Source: Candidatus Sulfotelmatobacter sp. (GTDB taxonomy: Bacteria; Acidobacteriota; Terriglobia; Terriglobales; Acidobacteriaceae). Taken from it: 64,000 nt of DNA. Below are positions 33,091 through 41,966 of the stretch, piece by piece. Numbering within the stretch: the first letter of the stretch is position 1; each line of letters opens with the position of its first letter. The notes beneath the pieces were generated by a model. It had not been told where the DNA came from. It ran no database searches and worked only from the letters and a program-made list of their open reading frames with translations. Where the stretch lies: NCBI GenBank assembly GCA_036500765.1, contig DASYBM010000004.1, positions 372,001 to 436,000 on the forward strand. The letters are read 5' to 3'. Position numbers and translations under genes: made by a program.

Positions 33091-34392
33091 ATGCAAGGCA
33101 AGAGACGATCCACGGGAGTGAAGGCGGTTCTAGCAGCCTTTGCTCCGGCAATCTTTGCCCTGACGCTGTTTGCGGCGCACGCCGCGGCAGCGCAGGAGAA
33201 GGTGCTGTACAGCTTTTCCAACAGCAGTGGATTTACCTTACCCGTAGCGGGAGTGATTTCCGACGCCTCCGGCAATCTGTACGGGACCGCGTTCTACGGC
33301 GGCGATAACGGAGTTGGCATGGTATTTGAATTATCACCGTCGGCAAGTGGCTGGAAGCAGACCGTGCTCCATAGCTTCAACACCGATGGCATCGATGGTT
33401 ATTGGGTGACTGGCGGTTTGATTCTTGATGCTTCCGGCAACCTTTACGGAACCACCGAATTTGGCGGCGCCAGTACGTGCGGCGTCTTTCTCGGTTGCGG
33501 GACGATCTTCAAGCTCACCCCTAACGTCGGCGGGGAGTGGACCGAAACCATCCTGTACGACTTTCAAGGCCCGGATGGCTGGGAAGTCCACGCTGGCTTA
33601 ATTGTTGATGCCGCTGGCAATCTCTACGGCACCACGGCCAACGGCGGCGCCTACAACCAGGGCGTCGTATTTGAGCTGTCGCCCGCTGCCGGCGGTTGGA
33701 CCGAGAAGACCCTTCATGACTTTACCGGCGGGGCCGACGGTGGCGTCCCCTATGGCAAAGTTCTTCTCGACGCTGCCGGCAATCTCTATGGGATGAACTC
33801 CGCTGGCGGCGGCGCCACTCCCGCGTGCAGATACGGGTGCGGCACGGTCTTCGAATTAAGTCCCCCATCCGAATTGAGTCCATCCACGAGCGGAACTTGG
33901 AGTTGGAAAGGGCTGCATGATTTCGGCAAGCGCAGCGGCGATGGGCACTATCCCCAGAACGGCCTGATCTTCGATACAAGAGGCAATCTGTACGGATCGA
34001 CTCTCGAGGGCGGCGGCGGCCAAAACCGGGGAATCGTTTTCCAGTTAGCGCCGAGCGCGGGCGGAAAGTGGACCGAGAAGACCCTGCATAATTTCAACCA
34101 AATCAATCAGGACGGGATTAATCCCACCGGCGATCTGATCTTCGACGCCGCGGGTAATCTCTACGGCGAAACCCTGGTCGGTGGATCGAATGGCAAAGGG
34201 ACAGTCTTTGAGTTGATCCCCACAGCCGGCGAGGGCTGGGTCGAAACCATGCTGCATAATTTCAGCAGCCAAAGCACCGACGGTTCCAACCCTACCTCCG
34301 GCGTAATCCTTGATTCCCTGGGCAGTGTTTATGGGACCACGGATTCGGGTGGGGCTTTCGGCGAAGGGACGGTGTTTGAGATCAAACGCTGA
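33091..34392 (+). CDS. Secreted TIGR03803-repeat protein (GNLYGTT repeats)
   Basis: The 433-residue protein has a signal peptide (ends near AHAAAAQEKV) and then about eight tandem repeats of some 45 residues, each with a core like DASGNLYGTT...GGGTVFELSP...WTETVLHNF. This is the TIGR03803 beta-propeller-like repeat common in acidobacteria and related soil bacteria. It lacks a known enzyme motif; an extracellular binding or structural role is plausible. A GGGGAGA Shine-Dalgarno sequence precedes the ATG. No partner genes with an evident relation are adjacent. Confidence 0.85.
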   Translation: MQGKRRSTGVKAVLAAFAPAIFALTLFAAHAAAAQEKVLYSFSNSSGFTLPVAGVISDASGNLYGTAFYGGDNGVGMVFELSPSASGWKQTVLHSFNTDGIDGYWVTGGLILDASGNLYGTTEFGGASTCGVFLGCGTIFKLTPNVGGEWTETILYDFQGPDGWEVHAGLIVDAAGNLYGTTANGGAYNQGVVFELSPAAGGWTEKTLHDFTGGADGGVPYGKVLLDAAGNLYGMNSAGGGATPACRYGCGTVFELSPPSELSPSTSGTWSWKGLHDFGKRSGDGHYPQNGLIFDTRGNLYGSTLEGGGGQNRGIVFQLAPSAGGKWTEKTLHNFNQINQDGINPTGDLIFDAAGNLYGETLVGGSNGKGTVFELIPTAGEGWVETMLHNFSSQSTDGSNPTSGVILDSLGSVYGTTDSGGAFGEGTVFEIKR

Positions 34393-34421
34393 GCCGTCTC
34401 GTCTGCGGGGACATGAAAGAA

Positions 34422-34461
34422 GGTCTGGAAAAAAAACGGGTGCAGTTCGGTTTTCCAGACC
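34422..34461. terminator. Hairpin after the repeat-protein gene
   Basis: GGTCTGGAAAA (34422-34432) pairs with TTTTCCAGACC (34451-34461), an 11-bp stem with an 18-nt loop, 30 bp after the stop at 34392. The family A repeat at 34468 follows, so termination could instead come from the two structures together. These two fill most of the 301-bp spacer to the aldo/keto reductase gene. Confidence 0.5.
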
Positions 34462-34467
34462 GAGGGT

Positions 34468-35686
<1,219 letters not shown>

Positions 35687-35714
35687 GCTCTAATCGATCA
35701 GGATGGAGGTGCCT

Positions 35715-36101
35715 ATGCCAGCGCGGAACAGTGACATAAGTGACATAACAGAGCGCCTTTCGCGGGATCTGGAAATCAACCTCAGCGTGACCGGCAGAAA
35801 GTCAGGCCGTACGATCTCGAACCCGGTCTGGTTCGTCTTCGAGGCCGATAAGCTTTACCTGCTGCCCGTACACGGATCGGACACCGAGTGGTACAAGAAC
35901 GCACTCAAGAATCCGAAGATTCGGGTCGATGCGCGGGGCGCAGAGGCTGAATTCCACGCCGTTCCCATCACCGATGGCAAACAGGTATCGTCGGTAGTCG
36001 AGAAATTCCGCCACAAGTATGGGGCCGGCGATGTGAAGAAATACTATTCAAAGTTTGACGTTGCCGTAGTAGCGCAGATGCCCTCCGCATCAAGCAAATG
36101 A
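35715..36101 (+). CDS. Deazaflavin/FMN-dependent nitroreductase-like split-barrel protein
   Basis: The 128-residue protein has RDLEINLSVTGRKSGRTISNPVWF, which is the start of the Ddn/DUF385 nitroreductase family, followed by WYKNALKNPKIRVDARGAEAEFHAV. These proteins bind F420 or a flavin and reduce nitro or quinone compounds. The ribosome-binding site GGAGGTGCCTATG decides the start at 35715, rather than ATG 35703. It may be cotranscribed with the aldo/keto reductase gene. The true cofactor and substrate are unknown. Confidence 0.75.
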   Translation: MPARNSDISDITERLSRDLEINLSVTGRKSGRTISNPVWFVFEADKLYLLPVHGSDTEWYKNALKNPKIRVDARGAEAEFHAVPITDGKQVSSVVEKFRHKYGAGDVKKYYSKFDVAVVAQMPSASSK

Positions 36102-36111
36102 AAACGGGTGG

Positions 36112-36142
36112 CCCACTCAAGCCCGATGTTGGCTTGAGTGGG
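36112..36142. terminator. Stem-loop terminator-like element
   Basis: A 12-bp perfect stem, CCCACTCAAGCC (36112-36123) with GGCTTGAGTGGG (36131-36142) around a 7-nt loop, lies 11 bp after the stop at 36101. Only GATTTTCG follows, so the T-run is short. It may serve as terminator or belong to a repeat type also seen as CCACTTCTCGC hairpins in other genes. Confidence 0.6.
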
Positions 36143-36254
36143 GATTTTCGCAAAAGAATGTTAAACGTTCGTAACAATCGCTACGGAATTCCTTTATCCT
36201 GCCCATCAAAATTTGGAATTAGACTTAATCTCTACAAGATCGATAATGTAGCGT

Positions 36255-36977
36255 ATGGAAACCTTTATTTCAGTTGAGGACTCACACGTAGATGTACTGC
36301 ACGAGATCGGCGAACGGCTGGGAACGGCCAACGGATTTCACGAAGTTCTGACTCGCGTTGTCGAATTCGCTTCCGCATTGGTGAAGTGCGACTCCTGCCT
36401 CATCTATATTCTCGAAGGCGATGAACTGGTGCTGCGGGCTTCGAAGAATCCGCATCCTGATGTCGTCGATCGGCTCAAACTTCGCGTGGGACAAGGCATT
36501 ACCGGATGGGTCGCCGAGCATCGCGAACCCGTGGCCATTCCCGAAGAAGCGGCGCACGATCCGCGCTTCCAATTCTTCCACGAATTGCCGGAAGACAGCT
36601 TCGAGGCGTTCCTCTCCGTGCCGTTAATGTGCCGCGGGAACGTGGTCGGCGTCATCAACCTCCAACACAAGCAACATCATGTTTACCGGCGCCGCGAAAT
36701 TCGTATGCTCTCAACCGTCGGATTTCTGGTGGGCGCCGAACTGGAATTGGCGCGCCTCGAGGAAGCGAACTCTTCCCTCACGGAACAGTTGCAAACGCGA
36801 AAAGTCGTCGAGCGCGCCAAAGGCATCCTACAGCGCGATCTGGGACTCAACGAAGAGCAGGCCTATCTGGCGCTGCAACGCCAAAGCCGCCAGAAGCGCA
36901 AGCCCATGAAAGAAATCGCCGAAGCCATCGTGCTGAGTGACGACGTTCGCGGAAATTCGGTCGGCGGCGCAATTTAG
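36255..36977 (+). CDS. GAF-ANTAR regulator, probable RNA-binding antiterminator
   Basis: The 240-residue protein has an N-terminal GAF domain (about 20-170; LVKCDSCLIYILEGDELVLRAS, VGQGITGWVAEHREPVAIPEEAA) and a C-terminal ANTAR domain (about 175-235; EQLQTRKVVERAKGILQRDLGLNEEQAYLALQRQSR). ANTAR proteins bind paired hexanucleotide hairpins in mRNA leaders and let RNA polymerase pass a terminator; the GAF domain would sense a small ligand or redox state. No partner kinase or target operon is visible nearby. AT-rich leader (36150-36250) without a clear ribosome-binding site. Confidence 0.85.
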   Translation: METFISVEDSHVDVLHEIGERLGTANGFHEVLTRVVEFASALVKCDSCLIYILEGDELVLRASKNPHPDVVDRLKLRVGQGITGWVAEHREPVAIPEEAAHDPRFQFFHELPEDSFEAFLSVPLMCRGNVVGVINLQHKQHHVYRRREIRMLSTVGFLVGAELELARLEEANSSLTEQLQTRKVVERAKGILQRDLGLNEEQAYLALQRQSRQKRKPMKEIAEAIVLSDDVRGNSVGGAI

Positions 36978-37036
36978 CGTTTAGCGTTCTAATTTTCTTA
37001 GCGGTTGTCATTCCGGAGTTTTCAACAACAAAATTA

Positions 37037-37067
37037 AGGGCGGATCGCCGTAACGGCTATCCGCCCT
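37037..37067 (-). terminator. Rho-independent terminator of the gene at 37094-37528
   Basis: AGGGCGGAT (37037-37045) pairs with ATCCGCCCT (37059-37067), and an inner GCCG/CGGC continues the stem. On the minus strand the stem is followed by TTAATTTTGTTG, a T-rich tract. It should end leftward transcription of the secreted hypothetical gene and sits between it and the convergent ANTAR gene. Confidence 0.75.
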
Positions 37068-37093
37068 CGGTTCCGCGGTAGAGAATAAAACGG

Positions 37094-37528
37094 CTACTGC
37101 CCCGTCGCCGCAGCCACCGTTCCCGCGTTGGCGATCGGCTTCTCCATCGCACGCGACGGCACCGGGAAGCGGAGCGTCATGCCGAACTCCGGCAGTTGCA
37201 TGGCGCTGACGTAGCTGCCCTCGGGCGTAGCTTCGAGCAGCAGACGACTCAGGTCGGTTGACTTGGTATCTTCGGTAATGGGCACCAGCATCATGAACCC
37301 GGTGCGCGATCCGCTGATCTTGCTCAGGTTCAAGACTGGCGAAATGCCGTTCGTATCGAAGGAGAACTCGTAGTCTCCCGCCGGAAGTGTCGCCGTTCCC
37401 CAATGCACCTCATGGCTGAGCGTGAACTTGCCGTGCGCCGGTTCCTGAGCCGAAGCCGGTGTGGGGGCGAAGTTCACAGTGGTTGCCGCCAACAGCGCGG
37501 CGTAGGCGAATTTGCGAATAGTGTTCAT
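37094..37528 (-). CDS. Secreted hypothetical protein
   Basis: The 144-residue protein carries a signal peptide (MNTIRKFAYAALLAATTVNFAPTPASA) followed by a small beta-rich domain: GTATLPAGDYEFSFDTNGISPVLNL, then LLLEATPEGSYVSAMQLPEFGMTLRF. AAGGAG lies in good position before the ATG. A similar small domain is frequent in acidobacterial exported proteins, but no function is known. It has its own terminator, so it is monocistronic. Upstream 400 bp are gene-free. Confidence 0.75.
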   Translation of the reverse strand: MNTIRKFAYAALLAATTVNFAPTPASAQEPAHGKFTLSHEVHWGTATLPAGDYEFSFDTNGISPVLNLSKISGSRTGFMMLVPITEDTKSTDLSRLLLEATPEGSYVSAMQLPEFGMTLRFPVPSRAMEKPIANAGTVAAATGQ

Positions 37529-37932
37529 GGAATCTCCTTAGTTCTTCGCGAGCGTTGTTCGCGGGGAAGAACTCGTCTGAAGAGCACACTACCGGCGGTT
37601 AGGGCCGAATGGCGTGGGCTCAGATTTGGGTGGAGATCAACGGGGTCAAAAAGAATTGCATGCCGCAGCACGGCTGGCACGCAAACAGCAGCTTCGCGGA
37701 CTGGCTGACTGAGCCGCTTGCGAAGTGATTCCACTATGCAACACGACCGGTGCCAGAGTCCAACGCAAAAAATCTATCGCCCCCATTCACACTTTTCGCG
37801 GTACTCAAGTAATTTGTCGTGTAGCCATAACCTCGTTTCGCTGCTCCCGTTTGCCAGCATGCACAAGCGTATGCGATTATGAAAATGTGTGGGTGGCGGT
37901 GTCGAGCCACCGCCACCTCGAAAGGACGACAA
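37529..37932. other. Gene-free spacer with a GC hairpin before the ino1-like gene
   Basis: About 400 bp with no supportable gene. A short open frame (37609-37728, 39 codons) was noted but lacks a ribosome-binding site. Near the right end GGTGGCGG (37892-37899) pairs with CCGCCACC (37910-37917), just before the AAAGGA ribosome-binding site (37921-37926) of the next gene. The hairpin resembles other repeat-type stems of the window. Confidence 0.5.
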
Positions 37933-39480
37933 ATGTACCAGAAACGCCCCGGCGCCTTCATGGCCGATTGGTGGGATGCGGACGGCCGCCGCCATCGCAA
38001 GCAATTCTCTACCTCAGCCGCAGCCCGCGAGCATGAACATCGCGAGACCGCTCTCGCCCACGCCGAGCGCGCCTCCCGCGAGATGAAGCTGGCCGCCCGT
38101 ACCAGTGTCGCCAAGCCGTCGCGTACAAAGACGAATACCGTCACCAGTAAGCCTGCCTCCAGTGAGCCCGGCACCATTGAGCCCGCCACCGGCAAGCTCG
38201 GCATCATGATCCCCGGCATGGGCGCGGTCGCGACGACATTCGTCGCCGGCGTCGAGGCCATTCGCAAAGGCCTGGCTAAGCCCATCGGATCGCTCACCCA
38301 GATGGGAACCGTTCGTCTGGGCAAGCGCACCGACGGCCGGTCTCCTAAAGTAAAAGAGTTCGTCCCGCTCGCCGGACTCGACGATCTGGTCTTCACTGGC
38401 TGGGACATTTTTGAAGACAACATGTACGAATCTGCCACCAACGCCGGCGTGCTCGATTATCGTTTGCTCGAACAACTCAAGCCATTCCTCTCGTCGATCA
38501 AGCCGCGCGCCGCCGTCTTCGATCACAACTACGTCAAGAAGATCGACGGGCCCAACGTGAAGAAGGGCAAAACGAAGATGGACCTCGCCGAGCAGTTGCG
38601 CGACGACATCCGCGACTTCAAAAAGACCAGCGGCGCTACCCGCCTCGTCACCATGTGGTGCGGATCGACCGAGTCTTACATCGAGGCCACCGCCGCCCAT
38701 CAGTCACTCAAGTCGTTCGAAAAAGCGCTGCGCGAGAACGACGAAATGATCGCGCCCTCCATGATCTACGCCTACGCCTCGCTGATGGAAGGCGTGCCCT
38801 TCGCCAACGGCGCTCCGAATCTCACCGTCGATCTGCCGGTCATGCTCGAACTCTCCCGCAAGAACGAAGCGCCCATCTGCGGCAAAGATTTCAAAACCGG
38901 CCAGACACTAATGAAGACGGTGCTCGCGCCCGCCTTCAAAGCGCGACTGCTCGGCCTCAGCGGATGGTACTCCACCAACATCCTCGGCAACCGCGACGGT
39001 GAAGTGCTCGACGATCCCGGGTCGTTCAAAACCAAAGAAGAATCCAAGCTCGGAGTCCTCGAACACATCCTGCAACCCGCGCTCTATCCCGAACTCTACG
39101 GAAATATTTTCCACAAAGTGCGGATCAACTATTACCCGCCGCGCGGCGACAACAAAGAAGGCTGGGACAACATCGACATCTTCGGATGGCTCGGCTATCC
39201 CATGCAGATCAAAGTCGACTTCCTGTGCCGCGATTCGATTCTCGCAGCGCCCATCGTGCTCGACCTCGTCCTGTTCCTCGACCTGGCCAAGCGCAGCTCC
39301 GAGCTGCGCGGCCTCGGCATTCAGGAATGGCTCAGCTTCTTCTTCAAATCGCCCATGACTCCGCCGGGACTTTATCCCGAGCACGACTTGTTCATCCAGT
39401 CGATGAAACTCAAAAACACGCTGCGCCACCTGAAAGGCGAAGGCCTGATCACACACCTGGGACTGGAGTATTACGACTGA
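37933..39480 (+). CDS. ino1: Myo-inositol-1-phosphate synthase with integrase-like N-terminal extension
   Basis: The 515-residue protein has a main domain starting near residue 85 at GKLGIMIPGMGAVATTF, an NAD-binding Rossmann motif. SLTQMGTVRLGKR, VFTGWDIFEDNMYE, MWCGSTESY, ICGKDFKTGQTLMKT and STNILGNRDGEVL are all typical of inositol-3-phosphate synthase, which cyclises glucose-6-phosphate. The first 50 residues (KRPGAFMADWWDADGRRHRKQF) instead resemble the arm-binding N-terminus of tyrosine recombinases. The AAAGGA site six bases before ATG 37933 supports translation from here. ATG 38083 could be an internal start giving a normal-length enzyme. Confidence 0.85.
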   Translation: MYQKRPGAFMADWWDADGRRHRKQFSTSAAAREHEHRETALAHAERASREMKLAARTSVAKPSRTKTNTVTSKPASSEPGTIEPATGKLGIMIPGMGAVATTFVAGVEAIRKGLAKPIGSLTQMGTVRLGKRTDGRSPKVKEFVPLAGLDDLVFTGWDIFEDNMYESATNAGVLDYRLLEQLKPFLSSIKPRAAVFDHNYVKKIDGPNVKKGKTKMDLAEQLRDDIRDFKKTSGATRLVTMWCGSTESYIEATAAHQSLKSFEKALRENDEMIAPSMIYAYASLMEGVPFANGAPNLTVDLPVMLELSRKNEAPICGKDFKTGQTLMKTVLAPAFKARLLGLSGWYSTNILGNRDGEVLDDPGSFKTKEESKLGVLEHILQPALYPELYGNIFHKVRINYYPPRGDNKEGWDNIDIFGWLGYPMQIKVDFLCRDSILAAPIVLDLVLFLDLAKRSSELRGLGIQEWLSFFFKSPMTPPGLYPEHDLFIQSMKLKNTLRHLKGEGLITHLGLEYYD

Positions 39481-39653
39481 GGGTCGAGTTCGCTATCGAG
39501 ATGATTTAGATCGAGATTATTTAGATCGTAAAGCCAGGCTTCCAGCGGATCGACGGGCGACTCGATGTCGCCCACGATCTTAAACACTCCGTCGAGCCGG
39601 CCTATGAAATCGTAATCGTCGGTCCGTCCAGCAGGAACGAGTCTGTTAGCCAT
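39471..39653 (-). CDS. Small hypothetical protein
   Basis: The predicted 60-residue protein MANRLVPAGRTDDYDFIGRL continues DGVFKIVGDIESPVDPLEAWLY and ends in an Asp/Leu/Asn-rich tail. It has an ordered, gene-like composition but no known motif; resemblance to small antitoxins is only impressionistic. The ATG at 39653 is chosen over start candidates further upstream since those codons lie in a repeat. The 3' end overlaps ino1 by ten bases on the other strand. Confidence 0.4.
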   Translation of the reverse strand: MANRLVPAGRTDDYDFIGRLDGVFKIVGDIESPVDPLEAWLYDLNNLDLNHLDSELDPQS

Positions 39654-39720
39654 ACAACCCATTCTACTCCGGGCTGTCCAGCGACCCAGAAGAATAGGGC
39701 CGCAGCGCCCTTGCCCTCGA

Positions 39721-39830
39721 TTGTCATCCCAACGATTGTCGTCCGAAACGATTGTCATCCCGAGCGAAGCGAGTCGGAGAGCAAAGCGATCCGACCCGCG
39801 CAGTCGAGGGACCTTGGGTTAGCACTCGAT
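39721..39830. repeat. Direct and inverted repeats in the spacer before the unknown gene pair
   Basis: ATTGTCATCCCAACG, ATTGTCGTCCGAAACG and ATTGTCATCCCGAGCG are three staggered copies (39721-39766). The last leads to CGAAGCGAGTCGGAG and an inverted TCCGACCC arm and ends TCGAGGGACCTTGGGTTAGC. This is a relative of families A and D. It takes up part of a 312-bp spacer (39654-39965) in which I see no gene. Confidence 0.6.
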
Positions 39831-39965
39831 TTTCGCAGCCGTTTGCATTCCCCGCCCCCAGTGTAAATAAGGACGCGAACTTGAGGCGGTTCATGGCGTC
39901 AGCGGTGCAACCCCTCTTGACTTGGTGGATTTTGGCCCGTAGCATCCTCTGCGCAGGTACCGAGC

Positions 39966-40322
39966 ATGGTCGAAGAAAACAAGAAACTCGTTCCTCTTTC
40001 AAACCTGAGGCAGGCTTCTCCGCGGTACGCCTCGCCTCTGGCTCTTCAGACTCACGTTATCGACCGGCGGGTATACAAGAACAATACGATAAGTTTGGAT
40101 GGGTACACATTTTCGAACTGCGTCTTCATCGATTGTCAGCTAACAACATCGAAAGCGAACTTTCGTCTGAAAGACTGTCATGTGCAGAACTGCCAACTGT
40201 TCTTCGGTGGCAATGCACTACGGGCCGTAAAGATCTCCTCTATCCTCGTTGGACATTGGATGCACTTGCCGGAAGGCCTCCGTGCAGGACAGGAGCCGGA
40301 CGGTGGTATCACCGTCGAATGA
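39966..40322 (+). CDS. Hypothetical protein with pentapeptide-like beta-helix segment
   Basis: The 118-residue soluble protein contains a Cys-rich stretch, SLDGYTFSNCVFIDC, followed by QLTTSKANFRLKDCHVQNCQLFF, with the five-residue periodicity of short right-handed beta-helices. The segment before (ALQTHVIDRRVYKNNTI) precedes the repeat. The stop TGA overlaps the ATG of the next gene (ATGA), so both are translated in tandem. No family name is offered. I read this as the first gene of a two-gene unit with the membrane protein that follows. Confidence 0.65.
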   Translation: MVEENKKLVPLSNLRQASPRYASPLALQTHVIDRRVYKNNTISLDGYTFSNCVFIDCQLTTSKANFRLKDCHVQNCQLFFGGNALRAVKISSILVGHWMHLPEGLRAGQEPDGGITVE

Positions 40323-40882
40323 ATCTCGACTGGACAAAGGCGATTGCGGCACGACTGGAGGGAAGAACAGCGGTTATCTGCGCCAGCCTCGTCTTTTGCG
40401 GATTTTGCCTCTGGCTCTTTGTTACTCACCCTCTGGCAGCGCCTTGGATCTCAACCTGTCTGATTTTGCTAGTACTCGCGTTGGCGGCAGGAATCGCGCT
40501 GCACACCTTGCTCGCCAAGCCGAAGCCCTCCGAACCGGCTGCCCAATTCCTCTTACAACAGATAGGGAACCAACTGGTGTATATGGGAGGATTTCACTCA
40601 CCAGGGGACCTGGTCCAAATCCTCCGGGAGGCTCACAATATTCAGCCATTGCCGCCGCCATCAGCAGTCGTTCTGGGCTCACTAACTGATACAACGCAAT
40701 ACAAACCACTATCACCGAGCGAGGCTATGGAGCTCCAGCGCCAGGATGAGGCAGAAGTGCAAAGGCTCTTGATTTCGGAGGCTGACAAGATTCGAGAGTC
40801 CCTTCAATCGGCTCAACTTGCTGGGGGACAAGCCGAAGACCCGAAGAATCTCGCCGAAAAAACTGAAAGCCCGACGAACTGA
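40319..40882 (+). CDS. Two-helix membrane protein of unknown function
   Basis: The 187-residue protein begins MNLDWTKAIAARLEGRTAV and has two hydrophobic helices (about 20-38, AVICASLVFCGFCLWLF, and 45-65, WISTCLILLVLALAAGIAL). A long soluble tail rich in Gln, Glu and Ala follows (EAMELQRQDEAEVQRLLISEADKIRESLQ). The tail after the second helix is predicted cytoplasmic by the positive-inside rule (KPKPS) and helical. The layout is that of small membrane adaptor or effector proteins, without a match I can name. It is coupled to the beta-helix gene by an ATGA overlap. Confidence 0.65.
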   Translation: MNLDWTKAIAARLEGRTAVICASLVFCGFCLWLFVTHPLAAPWISTCLILLVLALAAGIALHTLLAKPKPSEPAAQFLLQQIGNQLVYMGGFHSPGDLVQILREAHNIQPLPPPSAVVLGSLTDTTQYKPLSPSEAMELQRQDEAEVQRLLISEADKIRESLQSAQLAGGQAEDPKNLAEKTESPTN

Positions 40883-40970
40883 GGCATCGGAAGTCTAAAA
40901 ATTCGCACACCCGCCCCGGTGTTTGCGATCCTCGGAGGGAAATCACGCCAAATCTCGCCTAGTCCTGCTA

Positions 40971-40976
40971 TACAAT
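40971..40976 (+). promoter_or_regulatory. -10 box of the RHH/PIN module, possible leaderless start
   Basis: TACAAT (inside TATACAATATT) ends seven bases before the antitoxin ATG at 40983, so a transcript would begin at or next to the start codon. I find no good -35 box 17 bp upstream and no ribosome-binding site, which fits leaderless expression. Confidence 0.35.
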
Positions 40977-40982
40977 ATTCTC

Positions 40983-41255
40983 ATGCGCAACACCAGAACC
41001 CTCTCCGTCACCCTGCCTCCGGACATGCTCAAGCGCGCGCAATCCATCGCGAAAAAGGAAAGTCGTACCATGAGCGAACTCATCCGCGAAGCCCTTCGCC
41101 ACTACGAACGCCGCTCCTGGTGGGACGATATTAACGCCTACGGCCGCGCCACCGCCGACCGCCAAGGCATCCGTGAGTCAGACGTAGACCGCCTCGTCCA
41201 CGAAGTACGGACCAACGCCGGAAGCCCAAGAAGCAAAAGAACAGTGAAAAAATGA
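40983..41255 (+). CDS. Ribbon-helix-helix antitoxin
   Basis: The 90-residue protein starts MRNTRTLSVTLPPDMLKRAQSI and has the ribbon-helix-helix pattern (beta strand RTLSVTLPP, helices MLKRAQSIAKKE and SELIREALRHYERR). The C-terminal half should mask the toxin. The stop overlaps the toxin start by four bases (ATGATG context), a standard type II arrangement. Likely autoregulated through binding at its own promoter, just before the ATG. The C-terminal basic tail (SPRSKRTVKK) is slightly extended. Confidence 0.8.
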   Translation: MRNTRTLSVTLPPDMLKRAQSIAKKESRTMSELIREALRHYERRSWWDDINAYGRATADRQGIRESDVDRLVHEVRTNAGSPRSKRTVKK

Positions 41256-41665
41256 TGCGCATTGTCGTGGACACGAACGTGATCGTGTCGGCGCTCGTGT
41301 TCGGCGGTATCCCTAGACGCGTGCTGGAGTTGGCTGAATCCGGAGAATGCGAGCTGTTCTATTCCGAAACGATCCAAGCCGAGGTTCGCAGAGTTCTCGG
41401 GGAGAAGTTCGGTTGGGCACCGTCCGTGCTGCAAGAAGTGCTGATGCGATTATGGGATATGGGCGAACTGGTAGTGACACGCACCACAGTTAAAGTCATT
41501 CGCGATGATCCGGACGATGACCGCATCCTCGAATGCGCGCTGGCCGCTAGAGCGGATTTCATTGTTTCGGGCGACCGCCACCTTCTGGCTCTGAGCAGCC
41601 ACCAATCGATCTCTATCGTCACGCCGCGACAGTTCCTTCAAAACCACCTAGCGAAGCGGGGATAG
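41252..41665 (+). CDS. PIN-domain toxin (putative toxin component, COG1569 type)
   Basis: The 137-residue protein has the PIN nuclease fold with acidic residues at MRIVVDTNVIVSAL, SETIQAEVRRVL, IRDDPDDDRILECAL and FIVSGDRHLLAL. These four positions coordinate the metal that cuts RNA. The family is often called putative toxin-antitoxin system toxin component, PIN family. It is coupled by overlap to the RHH antitoxin. Stress-linked or plasmid-like maintenance is the usual role; its target RNA is not known. Confidence 0.85.
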   Translation: MMRIVVDTNVIVSALVFGGIPRRVLELAESGECELFYSETIQAEVRRVLGEKFGWAPSVLQEVLMRLWDMGELVVTRTTVKVIRDDPDDDRILECALAARADFIVSGDRHLLALSSHQSISIVTPRQFLQNHLAKRG

Positions 41666-41966
41666 CCGTTAGGACGTTTTCCACAGCACTTTATTTTTTT
41701 CTTGTGACGAACGACCTTTACTGAGAAATCTCAAAGTCCCACACTGGGACTTCATGCCCAACACCTTCACCGAACCAATGGTCATCCCCGAGACCACACC
41801 GGGCCAGCCCACTAACGTTAGGTCCTTTGTCCGCAATATTTTCGCCCTAAACCCCTCATTCTTAAGATTTTGCCTCGACACGGTCATATCCGCGGACCCT
41901 AACTCCTTTCACGCCAAGTATTTAGCCAAAAAGTATTTTAAAAATTCTGGAGATATAAAAACGCCT
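41666..41966. other. AT-richer spacer with an inverted repeat, upstream of the HPSVKECTH-family gene
   Basis: A T-rich tract (TTTATTTTTTTC, 41690-41701) follows the toxin gene and may end its transcript. AAGTCCCA-CAC-TGGGACTT (41734-41752) is a perfect hairpin, one base before an ATG at 41754. That ATG opens a frame running into the next gene, but its first 71 codons have low family support. Possible leader structure or an extended start. Confidence 0.45.

Noticed and set aside
37609..37728. 39-codon frame in the spacer before ino1
   Set aside because: No ribosome-binding site and no known family; it could be chance.
37879..37932. Start of the ino1 gene at 37879
   Set aside because: This would translate a GC hairpin; the AAAGGA site six bases before 37933 fits far better.
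39752..40882. Single 376-residue protein
   Set aside because: Its first 189 codons lie in a repeat and overlap the better beta-helix gene in another frame. The ATG at 40319, coupled to that gene by ATGA, is the plausible start.
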